From Sideroxydans sp. CL21 (GTDB taxonomy: Bacteria; Pseudomonadota; Gammaproteobacteria; Burkholderiales; Gallionellaceae): a DNA stretch of 64,000 nt. Under the pieces are notes generated by a model that saw only the letters and a list, made by a program, of their open reading frames with translations, searched no databases and was not told the origin of the DNA. Location of the stretch: positions 3,422,501-3,486,500 of the forward strand of contig NZ_LR699166.1 of assembly GCF_902459525.1 (NCBI RefSeq). The letters are read 5' to 3'. A program made the translations under genes and the position numbers. Position 1 is the first letter of the stretch. Each line of letters opens with the position of its first letter. Positions 1 to 9,153 of the stretch are shown piece by piece.

Positions 1-323
1 GCATGGTCGAGGTGTTTGTGCGCCGCCTGCGCGAAATTGGCGACAGCGAGCGCAACAAATTGGCGGCTATAACGGGCGAGGGCATCGTTACCGTGCGTAG
101 CGCCTTCGAGTTGCCGCAACTGCAGCAAACAACGATCGAGGAGTCCATCAAGGCCACGCTGGGCACTGGCGATCCGATCCGGTTCGAGACCATACCCGAC
201 CTGATCGGGGGCATCGAGCTCATTTTGCAGGGCCAGAAGATCGCATGGAGCATTTCCGATCATCTTGCGTCGCTGGAAAAGGAACTGGCCGCACTGCTGA
301 AAGCGCAACGACATGAAAGCTGA
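1..323 (+). CDS. atpF: N-type ATPase b subunit with delta-like C-terminus (5' partial)
   Basis: The C-terminal ~107 residues of a membrane-ATPase stalk subunit; the 5' end lies outside the window. The tail contains [19 protein letters not shown], which resembles the C-terminal signature of F-type delta subunits (an IGG-hydrophobic-G-K pattern). No separate delta gene sits between this gene and alpha. In N-ATPase operons the stalk subunit is followed directly by alpha and gamma, as here, so I infer a b subunit with a delta-like tail serving as peripheral stalk. It overlaps atpA by 11 bp, indicating translational coupling. Confidence 0.75.
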   Translation, partial: MVEVFVRRLREIGDSERNKLAAITGEGIVTVRSAFELPQLQQTTIEESIKATLGTGDPIRFETIPDLIGGIELILQGQKIAWSISDHLASLEKELAALLKAQRHES

Positions 324-1839
324 AAACTTGCAGGCGACGGTCGAACAGGCCTTTGCCAACCTCGACAGGGTACGCGAGGCCCATGTGCAGGGGCTGGATG
401 CGCACGAGATCGGTATCGTCACCAGCCTGTCCACCGGCATTGCCCGGGTGGCCGGCCTGCCCGGCGTTTGTTACGAGGAAGTGGTGAAGTTTCCCGGTGA
501 ATTGTTCGGTATCGCCTTCAATGTCGACGAAGACGAGATCGGCGTCGTCCTGCTCGGCGACTACTGGAATCTGCACGCAGGCGACGAAGTCGAGCGCAGG
601 GGCCATGTGGTGGATATACCGGTGGGCGATGGCATGATCGGCCGCGTCGTCAATCCGCTCGGACGACCGCTTGACGGCAAGGAGCCCTTGATCGCCGAAA
701 AGCGCGTGCCGATCGAACGTCCCGCGCCGCCCATCATGGATCGGGCGCCTGTTACAGTTCCATTGCAGAGCGGCATCAAAGTCGTCGATGCGCTGATCCC
801 GATCGGGCGCGGCCAGCGTGAACTGATCCTCGGCGACCGCCAGACCGGCAAGACAGCCATCGCTGTCGACACGATACTCAACCAGCGCGGCCAGGATGTG
901 CTGTGCGTCTACTGCGCCATCGGCCAGCGTGCCTCTGCGGTCGCCAAAGTCATCGCCGACCTGCGCGAGAACGGCGCGATGGAATACACCGTCGTCGTCG
1001 TGACCGAGGGCAACGATCCTCCCGGTCTCTCCTATATCGCGCCGTATTCCGCGACCAGCATCGCCGAATACTTCATGCAGGCCGGGCGCGATGTGCTGAT
1101 CGTTTACGACGATCTCACCAATCATGCCCGCGCCTACCGCGAACTGTCGCTGCTGCTGCGCCGCCCGCCCGGACGCGAGGCCTATCCCGGCGACATCTTC
1201 TACATCCACTCGCGCCTGCTGGAACGCGCCACGCACTTGTGCGACAAACTCGGCGGAGGCTCGCTCACCGCGCTGCCCATCATCGAGACCGAGGCGCAGA
1301 ACATCGCCGCCTACATCCCGACCAACCTGATCTCGATCACCGACGGACAGATATATCTTTCGCCGAACATCTTCGAGCTCGGCATTCTGCCCGCCGTCGA
1401 TGTCGGCAAATCGGTATCGCGCGTCGGTGGCCAGGCACAGCGCGCCGCCTACCGGGCAATATCGGGTGACCTCAAACTCGCCTACGCGCAGTTTGAGGAG
1501 CTGGAAACCTTCGCCCGCTTCGGCACGCGGCTCGACGAGGCCACCCGCAAGATCATCGAACACGGGCGGCGTGTGCGCGCCTGCCTTAAGCAACCGGCAT
1601 TTGAGCCCGTATCCGTGCCCGGCCAGATCGCCGTGTTGCTGGCGCTGACCGGCAGACTGTTCGATAACGTGCCTCTCGAACGCATGCGCGAGGCCGAACT
1701 GGCACTGCACAAAGCCACGGAGGGATTCCCGGCCGACTTGATCAAACGCATCTCATCGTTCGAAGAATTGATGGACAGCGACCGGGAGGCGATCCTGCAG
1801 TTTGCGCGCGTGGCGCTGGCACCGTTCGGATCATCATGA
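313..1839 (+). CDS. atpA: N-type ATPase alpha subunit
   Basis: 508 residues, normal for an F1 alpha subunit. The P-loop GDRQTGKT lies at about residues 174-181, followed by the alpha-type segment with [16 protein letters not shown] near 240. The protein forms the regulatory nucleotide-binding half of the F1 hexamer. The order b-alpha-gamma without an intervening delta gene matches the N-ATPase type, an alternative ion-translocating ATPase that usually accompanies a standard F1Fo operon elsewhere; the ion (Na+ or H+) depends on subunit c, which is outside the window. The start overlaps the upstream stalk gene and the stop overlaps atpG (ATGA). Confidence 0.9.
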   Translation: MKAENLQATVEQAFANLDRVREAHVQGLDAHEIGIVTSLSTGIARVAGLPGVCYEEVVKFPGELFGIAFNVDEDEIGVVLLGDYWNLHAGDEVERRGHVVDIPVGDGMIGRVVNPLGRPLDGKEPLIAEKRVPIERPAPPIMDRAPVTVPLQSGIKVVDALIPIGRGQRELILGDRQTGKTAIAVDTILNQRGQDVLCVYCAIGQRASAVAKVIADLRENGAMEYTVVVVTEGNDPPGLSYIAPYSATSIAEYFMQAGRDVLIVYDDLTNHARAYRELSLLLRRPPGREAYPGDIFYIHSRLLERATHLCDKLGGGSLTALPIIETEAQNIAAYIPTNLISITDGQIYLSPNIFELGILPAVDVGKSVSRVGGQAQRAAYRAISGDLKLAYAQFEELETFARFGTRLDEATRKIIEHGRRVRACLKQPAFEPVSVPGQIAVLLALTGRLFDNVPLERMREAELALHKATEGFPADLIKRISSFEELMDSDREAILQFARVALAPFGSS

Positions 1840-2762
1840 GCGAAACGCCGGAAAACCTGCGCCGCAAGATCGGCGGTGCCACCGAGCTCGAATCGGTGGT
1901 ACGCACAATGAAAGCGCTGGCTGCCGCGAGCATCGTGCAGTACGAGCGGGCGGTGCATTCGCTGGACGATTACTACCGGACCGTGGAGCTGGGTCTGGTC
2001 GCCTGGTTGCGCCACACCGGCGCGGCGATCTACCCGGAAGGAAACATGCGACATGATAAGGCGGCTACCGGGGCGGTGGTTTTCGGTTCGGATCAGGGGC
2101 TGGTCGGCCAGTTCAACGAGGTGTTGACGGAATTCGCTGCCGGTGCGCTGGGGGGCATGCCGGGCAACAAGCATGTCTGGTCTGTCGGCGAGCGCGTGCA
2201 GGGCTATCTCGAAACGGCCGGATTGCCGGTCTCCGGTGACTTTCCGGTGCCCAACTCCATCGCCGCGATCACGTCGCTGGTCAGGCGCGTACTCGTAGAG
2301 ATCGAGACGCAGCGCGAGCGCGGGAAAGTCGCGCAGGTCTACCTGTTCTACAATCGTCCGAAATCCAGGGCGGGTTATGAACCGGTGATGCAGCGACTGC
2401 TGCCGCTGGACGAAACCTGGCGGGCAGGATTATCCAAACTGGCATGGCCGGACGCAAACCTGCCCGAAGTACTTGAGGGCGGCGATGCGACCTTGCATGC
2501 GTTGATCAGCGAATACCTTTTCATTTCGTTGTTCCGCGCATGTGCCGAATCGCTGGCAAGCGAGCATGCCAGTCGCCTGACCGCGATGCAGCGTGCGGAG
2601 AAGAACATCGGCGAACTGCTGGAGGGACTCAACCGGGATTATCACCGTCTGCGGCAGAGCGGTATCGACGAAGAATTATTCGATGTCATTGCCGGGTTTG
2701 AGGCGCTGACCATTCCCCAGCCGCAGTGCTCGCAGCTGCATAACCCGAAAGGATCCACATGA
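1836..2762 (+). CDS. atpG: N-type ATPase gamma subunit
   Basis: 308 residues. The N-terminus ([20 protein letters not shown]) is the coiled-coil start of gamma subunits, and the C-terminal helix around [18 protein letters not shown] has the usual conserved pattern. It is the rotor shaft of the N-ATPase. The sequence is divergent from canonical gamma, as expected for the N-type. The start overlaps the atpA stop by 4 bp, and the stop overlaps the ppk2 start by 4 bp, so the four genes probably lie on one transcript. Confidence 0.85.
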   Translation: MSETPENLRRKIGGATELESVVRTMKALAAASIVQYERAVHSLDDYYRTVELGLVAWLRHTGAAIYPEGNMRHDKAATGAVVFGSDQGLVGQFNEVLTEFAAGALGGMPGNKHVWSVGERVQGYLETAGLPVSGDFPVPNSIAAITSLVRRVLVEIETQRERGKVAQVYLFYNRPKSRAGYEPVMQRLLPLDETWRAGLSKLAWPDANLPEVLEGGDATLHALISEYLFISLFRACAESLASEHASRLTAMQRAEKNIGELLEGLNRDYHRLRQSGIDEELFDVIAGFEALTIPQPQCSQLHNPKGST

Positions 2763-3646
2763 AAATCAAATCCGGCGATTTCCGCGTGCGTGAAGGCGAC
2801 AAGGTCAATCTGAAGAAGTGGCCGACACTGGTAAAGCCTGTTTATAGTTCAAAAGAACAATATCAGAAGATGCTGGCCGAACACGTTGATGAACTGCGCA
2901 AGCTGCAACAGCTGCAGTACGCTTCCGACCGCTACGCTTTTTTGCTGATCTTTCAGGCCATGGATGCTGCAGGCAAGGACGGAGCCATAAAGCATGTGAT
3001 GTCCGGCATCAATCCCCAAGGTTGCCAGGTGTTCAGTTTCAAGCACCCAAGCGCTCAAGAACTGGAACATGATTTTTTGTGGCGCACCACACAGTCGCTG
3101 CCGGAACGCGGACGCATCGGCATTTTCAACCGTTCCTATTACGAGGAAGTGTTGATCGTTCGCGTACATCCGGAGATTCTGCAGGCACAGAATATTCCAG
3201 ACGAACTGCTGAACAAAAGGACAATCTGGTCGGAGCGCTACCGCTCCATCGTGGACCTGGAAAATCATCTCCACCGCAACGGTACGCGTACCATCAAATT
3301 CTTCCTGCATCTTTCGAAAGAAGAACAGCGCAAACGATTCCTCGCTCGCATCGATAACCCCGACAAAAACTGGAAATTCAGCACAGCCGATATTGAAGAA
3401 CGAAAATACTGGGATAAATACATGCAAGCGTATGAAGCGTGCCTGAGTGCAACGAGTACCGCAAAATCACCCTGGTATGTCGTTCCCGCCGATGACAAGG
3501 AGAATGCGCGGCTGATCGTTTCCCGGATCATTCTCGACACATTCAAGAGCCTCAAGATGGCATACCCGAAGACCAACGAGGAGCACCGGCATGAATTGGA
3601 GTCCATTCGCCGACACTTGATCAAGGAGGGAAGTACCGGTAAATAG
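2759..3646 (+). CDS. ppk2: Polyphosphate kinase 2 family protein
   Basis: 295 residues, a single PPK2 domain. Walker A-like motif AMDAAGKDG at about residues 68-76 and Walker B-like [10 protein letters not shown] at about 123-132 are intact, with the lid region rich in Arg/Lys after it. PPK2 enzymes move phosphate between inorganic polyphosphate and nucleotides. The single-domain length and HDFLWR segment resemble class III enzymes, which accept AMP and ADP, but substrate cannot be fixed from sequence. It overlaps the N-ATPase gamma gene by 4 bp (ATGA), so it looks cotranscribed and translationally coupled with an ion-pumping ATPase. Confidence 0.88.
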   Translation: MKIKSGDFRVREGDKVNLKKWPTLVKPVYSSKEQYQKMLAEHVDELRKLQQLQYASDRYAFLLIFQAMDAAGKDGAIKHVMSGINPQGCQVFSFKHPSAQELEHDFLWRTTQSLPERGRIGIFNRSYYEEVLIVRVHPEILQAQNIPDELLNKRTIWSERYRSIVDLENHLHRNGTRTIKFFLHLSKEEQRKRFLARIDNPDKNWKFSTADIEERKYWDKYMQAYEACLSATSTAKSPWYVVPADDKENARLIVSRIILDTFKSLKMAYPKTNEEHRHELESIRRHLIKEGSTGK

Positions 3647-3895
3647 AATCCCTGTCACGGCTGGCTCTGCAGAACAGGTTCGACTCATTGCTTTCAGTTG
3701 AAGGTTGATGCCCCACCCCCCTTCATCAATGTTTGAACACTTTCCCCGATCATATGTGTGTTAGTGAACTGAGCAACGTCTTGAAAACGAAAACAATGCA
3801 TTGCATGAATCGCTGTTTGGCTTTTGTTTGCAGAAATGCCGACTTGCGCAGATGGCAATTTGATTGCTATGCGATTCAAACTCGGGAGTCACGCG

Positions 3896-4075
3896 ATGAA
3901 AAAAGATGAAATACGGAAAATACTGCAGCAAGATATTGAAAATTTTCGGTCGAAAGCTCAATACTACGATACGCTACATCTGTTCGAGGCGGCGAAATAT
4001 GCCGATAATCTTGCCTCGAATATTGAACTGGCCCTGACGACCATGCCTTCCGATGGTGACCAAAAGATTTACTGA
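3896..4075 (+). CDS. Small hypothetical protein (59 aa)
   Basis: I do not recognise a family. I chose the ATG at 3896 because a GGGAG ribosome-binding site precedes it by about 8 bases; an in-frame start at 3824 exists but lacks one. The product is acidic-basic mixed and predicted mostly helical (MKKDEIRKILQQDIENFRSK start), with no membrane segment. The ~250 bp upstream, between ppk2 and this gene, is AT-richer than the surroundings and shows no other gene; it probably contains the promoter. Confidence 0.45.
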   Translation: MKKDEIRKILQQDIENFRSKAQYYDTLHLFEAAKYADNLASNIELALTTMPSDGDQKIY

Positions 4076-4135
4076 CACGCGCTGTAACCGGAATTCACAT
4101 TAAACCAGCAGACTGTCTCTTATGCCTATGCCGTG

Positions 4136-5551
4136 ATGACAATGACGTATGAAACACTGCTTGGCCGCTGGCTGACGCTGCACGGTCTGTTCGTGATGCT
4201 GGGGTTGTCCATTTATGTCGTCACCTCGCACACGCTGCACTTGCGTCGCCATCCTTCGGCGTCTATCGCCTGGGTCGTCGCTTTGGTTTTGTTGCCTTAT
4301 GCAACTTTGCCGCTCTATCTGATGTTCGGGATACGCAAGGTAAAGAGTGCCCGTTCGTTTGCCAGGATATCCGAATCAGCAACACATAACTCCGATGCGG
4401 ATACTCTCGCTACCCGGACACAACAGCTCGCTGCAGTCATGGCGCTCCCTGTCGCCTCACCCTACCATCAATTGAACATACACGAAGACGGGACGCAAGC
4501 ACTTCAGGTACTGCGCAGCATGATAGATGGTGCAGTGCATACGATTGAACTCAGCACATTCGTTTTCGCAAATGACGGGCTGGGAAACGAATTGGCAAGC
4601 AGACTCAAGCGGCGTGCCCGTGAAGGGATCAAGGTACGGCTGATGGTTGACGGTATCGGTGCCTATCTGGGCGGACTGACCGACTTCAGGAGCCTGTCCG
4701 ATGCGGGAGTACAGGTGGTCTTCTTCGTGCCGCCTTTGCGTTCGTCACTGCGGGGACGTACCAATCTTCGAAATCACCGCAAGATGGTTGTCGCGGACGA
4801 CGAATGGTTGTGGTGCGGCGGCAGAAATCTTGCTGCCGAGTATTTCGAAGGTGATGCCACCTCAGTCAACCCACCCTGGATCGACCTGAGTTTCGATTTG
4901 CATGGCGCATTGGCACTGCAAACACGCCAGCAGTTTGAGCTGGATTGGGCATTCGCAACCCGCGGCTCGCTTCCTGATGCAGCGCCGCCGATCAACCCGG
5001 AGCCGATGCCGGGATCTGCCATCGGGCAACTGGTTGCGAGCGGCCCGGACCAGACGGACGATACGCTCTACACAATACTCGTCTCCGCATTTTTCAATTC
5101 CCGCAAACGCATCCTGGTGGTCACTCCCTATTTTGTCCCCAACACCACACTGCTGATGTCCATGGCTCTCGCCGCTCGCCGCGGTGTCAGGGTCGACCTG
5201 GTCATGCCGAAGAAATCTAACCATCTTCTGGCGGATCTTTCGCGCCACCGCGCGCTGCGTGAGCTGACTTCGGCGGGAGCGCATGTGTGGTTCCTGCCCC
5301 GGATGATGCATGCCAAGGCAGTGGTGATCGACGATGAGATCGCCTTGGCCGGAACCGCGAACCTGGATGAGCGCAGCCTGTTCCTGAATTACGAAATGAT
5401 GGTTGCATTTTATGAGCAGACTGCGGTCAGACGTTTTTCAGGGTGGATCGAACGCCAGCAAGCTGCGGCTCTGCCATACCGCGTTAAACCGCTCAACTTC
5501 TGGCGGGAAATTGCTGAAGGTATGTTTCTATGGCTGGCTTTCCAACTCTGA
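4136..5551 (+). CDS. cls: Cardiolipin synthase (phospholipase D superfamily)
   Basis: 471 residues. Two N-terminal membrane segments (about residues 12-32 and 42-62) are followed by two HKD phospholipase D motifs: HRKMVVADD in the first half and HAKAVVIDD in the second, both complete. Bacterial Cls enzymes join two phosphatidylglycerols, or PG and PE, into cardiolipin at the inner membrane. The length matches the family. A GTG at 4133 directly precedes the chosen ATG and another ATG follows at 4142; no strong ribosome-binding site decides between them. It converges on xerD with only ~30 bp between and no obvious terminator. Confidence 0.85.
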   Translation: MTMTYETLLGRWLTLHGLFVMLGLSIYVVTSHTLHLRRHPSASIAWVVALVLLPYATLPLYLMFGIRKVKSARSFARISESATHNSDADTLATRTQQLAAVMALPVASPYHQLNIHEDGTQALQVLRSMIDGAVHTIELSTFVFANDGLGNELASRLKRRAREGIKVRLMVDGIGAYLGGLTDFRSLSDAGVQVVFFVPPLRSSLRGRTNLRNHRKMVVADDEWLWCGGRNLAAEYFEGDATSVNPPWIDLSFDLHGALALQTRQQFELDWAFATRGSLPDAAPPINPEPMPGSAIGQLVASGPDQTDDTLYTILVSAFFNSRKRILVVTPYFVPNTTLLMSMALAARRGVRVDLVMPKKSNHLLADLSRHRALRELTSAGAHVWFLPRMMHAKAVVIDDEIALAGTANLDERSLFLNYEMMVAFYEQTAVRRFSGWIERQQAAALPYRVKPLNFWREIAEGMFLWLAFQL

Positions 5552-5584
5552 ACAACCTCCTGCCGCCAAATCAGGCTTTGCCTC

Positions 5585-6481
5585 CTACCCTCGCGGATGA
5601 TGCATCGCATGCAAGGCCTTGAGCCGCTCTCTCGCCACATGCGTATAGATTTGCGTCGTTGAAATATCCGAATGCCCCAGCAACATCTGCACGACGCGCA
5701 AGTCGGCGCCGTGGTTAAGCAGGTGCGTGGCAAAAGCATGGCGCAGGGTGTGCGGCGACAGCGGCTTGTGTAGTCCCCCCTCTTTCGCATGCTTCTTGAT
5801 GAGATACCAGAACATCTGCCGCGTCATGCCTTCGCCGCGCTGGGTGACGAACAGTGCATCGGTGAGCTTGCCCTGAAGCAAGGCAGGACGGGCTTCGGCG
5901 AGGTATTTCCTGATCCAGTCCAATGCCTCTTCGCCCAGCGGCACCAGCCGCTCCTTGCTGCCCTTGCCCATCACGCGCGTCACGCCCATGTCCAGACTCA
6001 CCTGCGCCACGCTCAGTCCGACCAGTTCCGACACGCGCAAGCCGCTGGCATACAGCACTTCCAGCATGGTGCGGTCGCGCATGCCGAGCGGTGTATCGAC
6101 ATCGGGTGCATTCAGCAGCAGTTCGACATCTTCCTCGGTGAGGCTCTTGGGCAGGCTGCGCGGCAGCTTGGGCGTGGCGATCTGCAGGGTCGGATCATCC
6201 GTGATCTTGTTCTGCCGTAGCAGGTAGCGGAACAATCGCTTGAGGCTGGAGATGGCGCGCGAGGTGGAAGTCGCTTTGGCTTTTTCGCCGCCGACCAGAT
6301 GCGCGAGAAAGCCCTGTATATCGGCATGAGTGGCGGCCTGCAGGCCGCATCCACGCCGCTTTTGCAGCCATTCCGCGAATTTGTTCAGATCTCGCCGATA
6401 GCTTTCCAGCGTGTTGCGGGAGAGACCGTCTTCCAACCAGAGGGCGTCACTGAATTCGTCCAGTAGTTCAGCGTCGTTCAT
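5585..6481 (-). CDS. xerD: Site-specific tyrosine recombinase XerD
   Basis: 298 residues, exactly the size of E. coli XerD. All tyrosine recombinase residues are visible: R149 (SGLRVSEL), K173 (GKGSKER), H244-xx-R247 (HTLRH), H270 (LLGHSD) and Y279 (TTQIYTHV). With XerC it resolves chromosome dimers at dif near the terminus. The start at 6481 is chosen because it lies just inside the end of ogt (14-bp overlap) and the N-terminal SAM-like domain begins right there; an upstream extension to 6583 would be antisense-like sequence over ogt. It is cotranscribed with ogt. Confidence 0.95.
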   Translation of the reverse strand: MNDAELLDEFSDALWLEDGLSRNTLESYRRDLNKFAEWLQKRRGCGLQAATHADIQGFLAHLVGGEKAKATSTSRAISSLKRLFRYLLRQNKITDDPTLQIATPKLPRSLPKSLTEEDVELLLNAPDVDTPLGMRDRTMLEVLYASGLRVSELVGLSVAQVSLDMGVTRVMGKGSKERLVPLGEEALDWIRKYLAEARPALLQGKLTDALFVTQRGEGMTRQMFWYLIKKHAKEGGLHKPLSPHTLRHAFATHLLNHGADLRVVQMLLGHSDISTTQIYTHVARERLKALHAMHHPRG

Positions 6482-6929
6482 GCGCCAACAACCAACGCTT
6501 GATCGCCAGCGCATCATCGTCTGCGCGATGCATGAATCCACCCAGCCCTGCCTTGCCCACCACACGATGGCAGGGGATGACAATGGGGATGGGATTGTTG
6601 CCGCAGGCTTGCCCTACCGCTTGTGCGCTGGAACCGATTTGCTTTGCGAGTTCGCCGTAGGTCAGTGTCTGCCCGCAGGGAATGTTCAGCATTGCCTGCC
6701 ACACGTTGCACTGATGATGCGTGCCATCGAGCTCGAAAGGCAGATCGATCTCATGTTTCGCATCGGCCAGATAGGCTTCCAAATCCGCACAGATCGCTTT
6801 CGCCATGTCGCTCACTGGCGGCTGGTTTTTGGTCTTCTGAGGCAGAAATTCGATACCCAGCAGATCCGTGTCTGAACAGCGGATGCCGAGCTTGCCGAAC
6901 GGTGCTGAGATGATGGCCTGGAATTTCAT
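6468..6929 (-). CDS. ogt: Methylated-DNA--protein-cysteine methyltransferase
   Basis: 153 residues with the active-site PCHRV motif in IPIVIPCHRVVGKAG and the helix-turn-helix region CNVWQAMLNIPCGQTLTYGE before it. It removes O6-alkyl groups from guanine by suicidal transfer to the active-site cysteine. The ATG at 6929 fits the start of the conserved N-terminal strand; an ATG at 6953 is possible. No strong ribosome-binding site is seen for either. It overlaps xerD by 14 bp. Confidence 0.9.
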   Translation of the reverse strand: MKFQAIISAPFGKLGIRCSDTDLLGIEFLPQKTKNQPPVSDMAKAICADLEAYLADAKHEIDLPFELDGTHHQCNVWQAMLNIPCGQTLTYGELAKQIGSSAQAVGQACGNNPIPIVIPCHRVVGKAGLGGFMHRADDDALAIKRWLLAHERR

Positions 6930-7020
6930 GCGCACATCATAGCTGAAATGCAAAGCTATGCTTCAGTGCAGGCTCATATCGGCGTAGCCGATGTGAAGCC
7001 GCAAAGCGGCGGCCGAAACT

Positions 7021-7046
7021 AAAACGGGAGCCGAAGCTCCCGTTTT
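7021..7046 (-). terminator. Intrinsic terminator downstream of rplS
   Basis: A perfect 11-bp inverted repeat, AAAACGGGAGC / GCTCCCGTTTT, whose loop reads TTCG on the minus strand, making a stable UUCG tetraloop hairpin followed by a short U run. It sits 23 bp after the rplS stop and is positioned to end the rpsP-rimM-trmD-rplS transcript. Confidence 0.85.
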
Positions 7047-7068
7047 CCGTGCTGCATACTGCCCTTGC

Positions 7069-7440
7069 TTACGCTGTAACTTTGCGTGCAGCGAGTTTTT
7101 CCTTGATACGTGCCGACTTGCCGGAACGGTCGCGCAGGTAGTACAGCTTGGCACGGCGTACATCGCCGCGACGCTTGATTTCGATGCTGGCGATGCTCGG
7201 GGAGTAGGTCTGGAAGGTACGTTCCACGCCTTCGCCGGAAGACACCTTGCGCACGATGAAGCTGGAGTTCAGCCCCTTGTTGCGCTTGGCGATCACCACG
7301 CCTTCAAAGGCCTGGGTACGTTTCTTGTCGCCTTCGACCACGTTCACGCCGACCACAACGGTGTCGCCGGGTGCGAAATTGGGGATGGTCTTGCCCAGAC
7401 GGGCGATTTCTTCTTTTTCAAGAATTCCGATCAGATTCAT
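7069..7440 (-). CDS. rplS: 50S ribosomal protein L19
   Basis: 123 residues. The sequence is typical L19: [20 protein letters not shown], then [17 protein letters not shown] and the basic tail [21 protein letters not shown]19 sits at the 30S-50S interface. It is the last gene of the rpsP-rimM-trmD-rplS operon, and its start overlaps the trmD stop by 4 bp. Confidence 0.98.
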   Translation of the reverse strand: MNLIGILEKEEIARLGKTIPNFAPGDTVVVGVNVVEGDKKRTQAFEGVVIAKRNKGLNSSFIVRKVSSGEGVERTFQTYSPSIASIEIKRRGDVRRAKLYYLRDRSGKSARIKEKLAARKVTA

Positions 7441-8213
7441 TTTGTTTCCTCTTCTTGTGCGGACGCTTGTTCCTGCTGGTACTCTGCCAGTAGCCGAGCT
7501 TCCTGTTTAGTCAACTGGCGTGTTGCCAGCAAATCCGGGCGACGTTCCGCAGTCCTGCCTAATGCCTGCTTCAATCGCCACTTCTCTATCTCGGCGTGGT
7601 GCCCGGACATCAATACTTCCGGGATCGCCTCGCCGTTATAAATCTCGGGCCGCGTGTAGTGGGGGCAATCCAGCAGGCCCTGTACGAAGGAGTCCTGCTG
7701 CGCCGATGCATCGTCGCCCAATACGCCGGGTATCTGCCGCACCACGCTATCCATCACCACCATCGCTGCCAACTCGCCACCGGACAACACGTAATCGCCG
7801 ATGGAAAGCTCTTCGTCCACTTGCTGGCGCAACAGGCGCTCATCCACGCCCTCGTAACGGCTCGCCAGCAATATCAATCCTTCGTCCCGCGCCAGCAGTT
7901 CCATCACCACTTCGTGGGTGAGCTGCCTGCCTTGCGGCGAGAGGTGGATCACACAACTCTTCCTTGCCCCGCTTTGCGCCTGCGCTGCTTTCGCTGCGCT
8001 GATCGCTTTTTCCAGCGGCTCCGCCAACATCACCATCCCGGGTCCGCCGCCGTAGGGACGGTCGTCGATGGTGCGGTAGTTGTCTGTCGTGAAATCGCGC
8101 GGATTCCACGTCCGCAACTCAAACTTGCCCTGCTCTGCCGCTCGCCGCGTTATGCCATACCTGGTGAGCGCTTCGAACATCTCCGGGAACAGCGTGATGA
8201 CGTCGAACCTCAT
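7437..8213 (-). CDS. trmD: tRNA (guanine-N1-)-methyltransferase TrmD
   Basis: 258 residues. N-terminal [16 protein letters not shown] and the SPOUT trefoil-knot segments ([23 protein letters not shown]) are intact. It methylates N1 of G37 in tRNAs next to the anticodon, preventing +1 frameshifting. The start at 8213 is set by a 4-bp ATGA overlap with rimM; an in-frame GTG/ATG further upstream would run into rimM. The C-terminal ~15 residues are Gln/Glu-rich and variable. Confidence 0.97.
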   Translation of the reverse strand: MRFDVITLFPEMFEALTRYGITRRAAEQGKFELRTWNPRDFTTDNYRTIDDRPYGGGPGMVMLAEPLEKAISAAKAAQAQSGARKSCVIHLSPQGRQLTHEVVMELLARDEGLILLASRYEGVDERLLRQQVDEELSIGDYVLSGGELAAMVVMDSVVRQIPGVLGDDASAQQDSFVQGLLDCPHYTRPEIYNGEAIPEVLMSGHHAEIEKWRLKQALGRTAERRPDLLATRQLTKQEARLLAEYQQEQASAQEEETK

Positions 8214-8734
8214 TTGAGGTAATCCGCCTGCCAATCCACAAGGATCTTCCTGCTTTTCAAATCCACTTTCTGGATGACACTGGCAATGAACGGCATTAAT
8301 GTCTCGCCTGCCGCACCTTTGACCACCAGCACGTCATTGGCTCCGGTCTCCAGCAACGCATCCACCGTGCCGAACACCTCACCCGCCAGATTCTCAACCG
8401 TTAGCCCGATCAGGTCCGACCAGTAATATTCGCCTTCCGGCTGCTCCGGCAACTCTGCGCGCGGAACCGCGATCAGCATACCTTTGCATTTCTCTGCTGC
8501 CGTACGGTCGACGATGCCCTGCAATTTGGCGATCAGTACCTTGCCGCCATGCACGTTCGCTTCCAGAACTTCCAGCGGACGCCAGCTTTGTTCGTTGCCA
8601 ACGTACCAGGTGTCGTACTCAAGCAAGCCGTCCAGATACTCGGTAAAGGTTTGTACCTTTACCCAACCCTGGATGCCCTGCGCTCCAACCACCTTCCCCA
8701 TGACGACCATGGGACTTGCCTCGTTAACATTCAT
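8210..8734 (-). CDS. rimM: Ribosome maturation factor RimM
   Basis: 174 residues with both expected parts: the RimM N-terminal beta-barrel ([19 protein letters not shown]) and the PRC-barrel C-terminal domain ([22 protein letters not shown]). RimM binds S19 and assists assembly of the 30S head. It lies between rpsP and trmD in the usual order, separated from rpsP by a 68-bp gap that holds a GC-rich repeat. Confidence 0.96.
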   Translation of the reverse strand: MNVNEASPMVVMGKVVGAQGIQGWVKVQTFTEYLDGLLEYDTWYVGNEQSWRPLEVLEANVHGGKVLIAKLQGIVDRTAAEKCKGMLIAVPRAELPEQPEGEYYWSDLIGLTVENLAGEVFGTVDALLETGANDVLVVKGAAGETLMPFIASVIQKVDLKSRKILVDWQADYLK

Positions 8735-8751
8735 TGCGTTTCGCCTCGTTT

Positions 8752-8787
8752 GTCCCCTCTCCCTCCGGGGGAGGGTTAGGGTGGGGG
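8752..8787. repeat. Dispersed GC-rich inverted repeat (partial copy)
   Basis: The stretch begins CCCCTCTCCCTCCGGGGG and continues GAGGGTTAGGGTGGGGG. It can fold on itself (CCCTCC against GGAGGG). The same GGGGGAGGGTTAGGGTGGGGG core recurs at 55283-55392 and 55786-55893, so it belongs to a family repeated in this genome. Here it is inside the rpsP-rimM intercistronic gap and might influence mRNA stability. Confidence 0.7.
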
Positions 8788-8802
8788 AAACGGCTATGTC
8801 CG

Positions 8803-9057
8803 TTAAACTTTGGCTGCTGCACCGGCTTTTTTGACCAGACGACCTACGGTCTCGCTCAACTGCGCGCCCTTGTCTTGCCAGTGGGTCACGCGGTCCAGCT
8901 GGATGCGCAGACCTTCAGTGCCTTCTACTGCCAGCGGGTTGTAGAAGCCGATACGCTCAATGAAACGACCGTCACGACGGTTGCGGGAATCCGCGACCAC
9001 TACGTTGAAGTACGGGCGATTTTTAGAACCGCCGCGAGAAAGACGAATGACTACCAT
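8803..9057 (-). CDS. rpsP: 30S ribosomal protein S16
   Basis: 84 residues, [20 protein letters not shown] start, then [20 protein letters not shown], the S16 signature. First gene of the rpsP-rimM-trmD-rplS operon. S16 is needed for 30S assembly. The ~95 bp upstream, before the neighbouring cytochrome assembly gene end, must contain the operon promoter. Confidence 0.98.
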   Translation of the reverse strand: MVVIRLSRGGSKNRPYFNVVVADSRNRRDGRFIERIGFYNPLAVEGTEGLRIQLDRVTHWQDKGAQLSETVGRLVKKAGAAAKV

Positions 9058-9153
9058 AGCAATTACCCAATAGATTTATTTCGGCCAATGCCGAAAGGGC
9101 GCGAATTCTACGATATATCGTTGAATTCTGGCAAGGATTGTTTATAGGGGCGA

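Noticed and set aside
220-1710. 496-codon open frame on the minus strand
   Set aside because: It is antisense to atpA, whose protein motifs are unambiguous; the long frame results from high GC at third codon positions.
3713-3730. Short TTGATG/CATCAA inverted repeat after ppk2
   Set aside because: Only 6 bp with a long loop and no T run; not a credible terminator.
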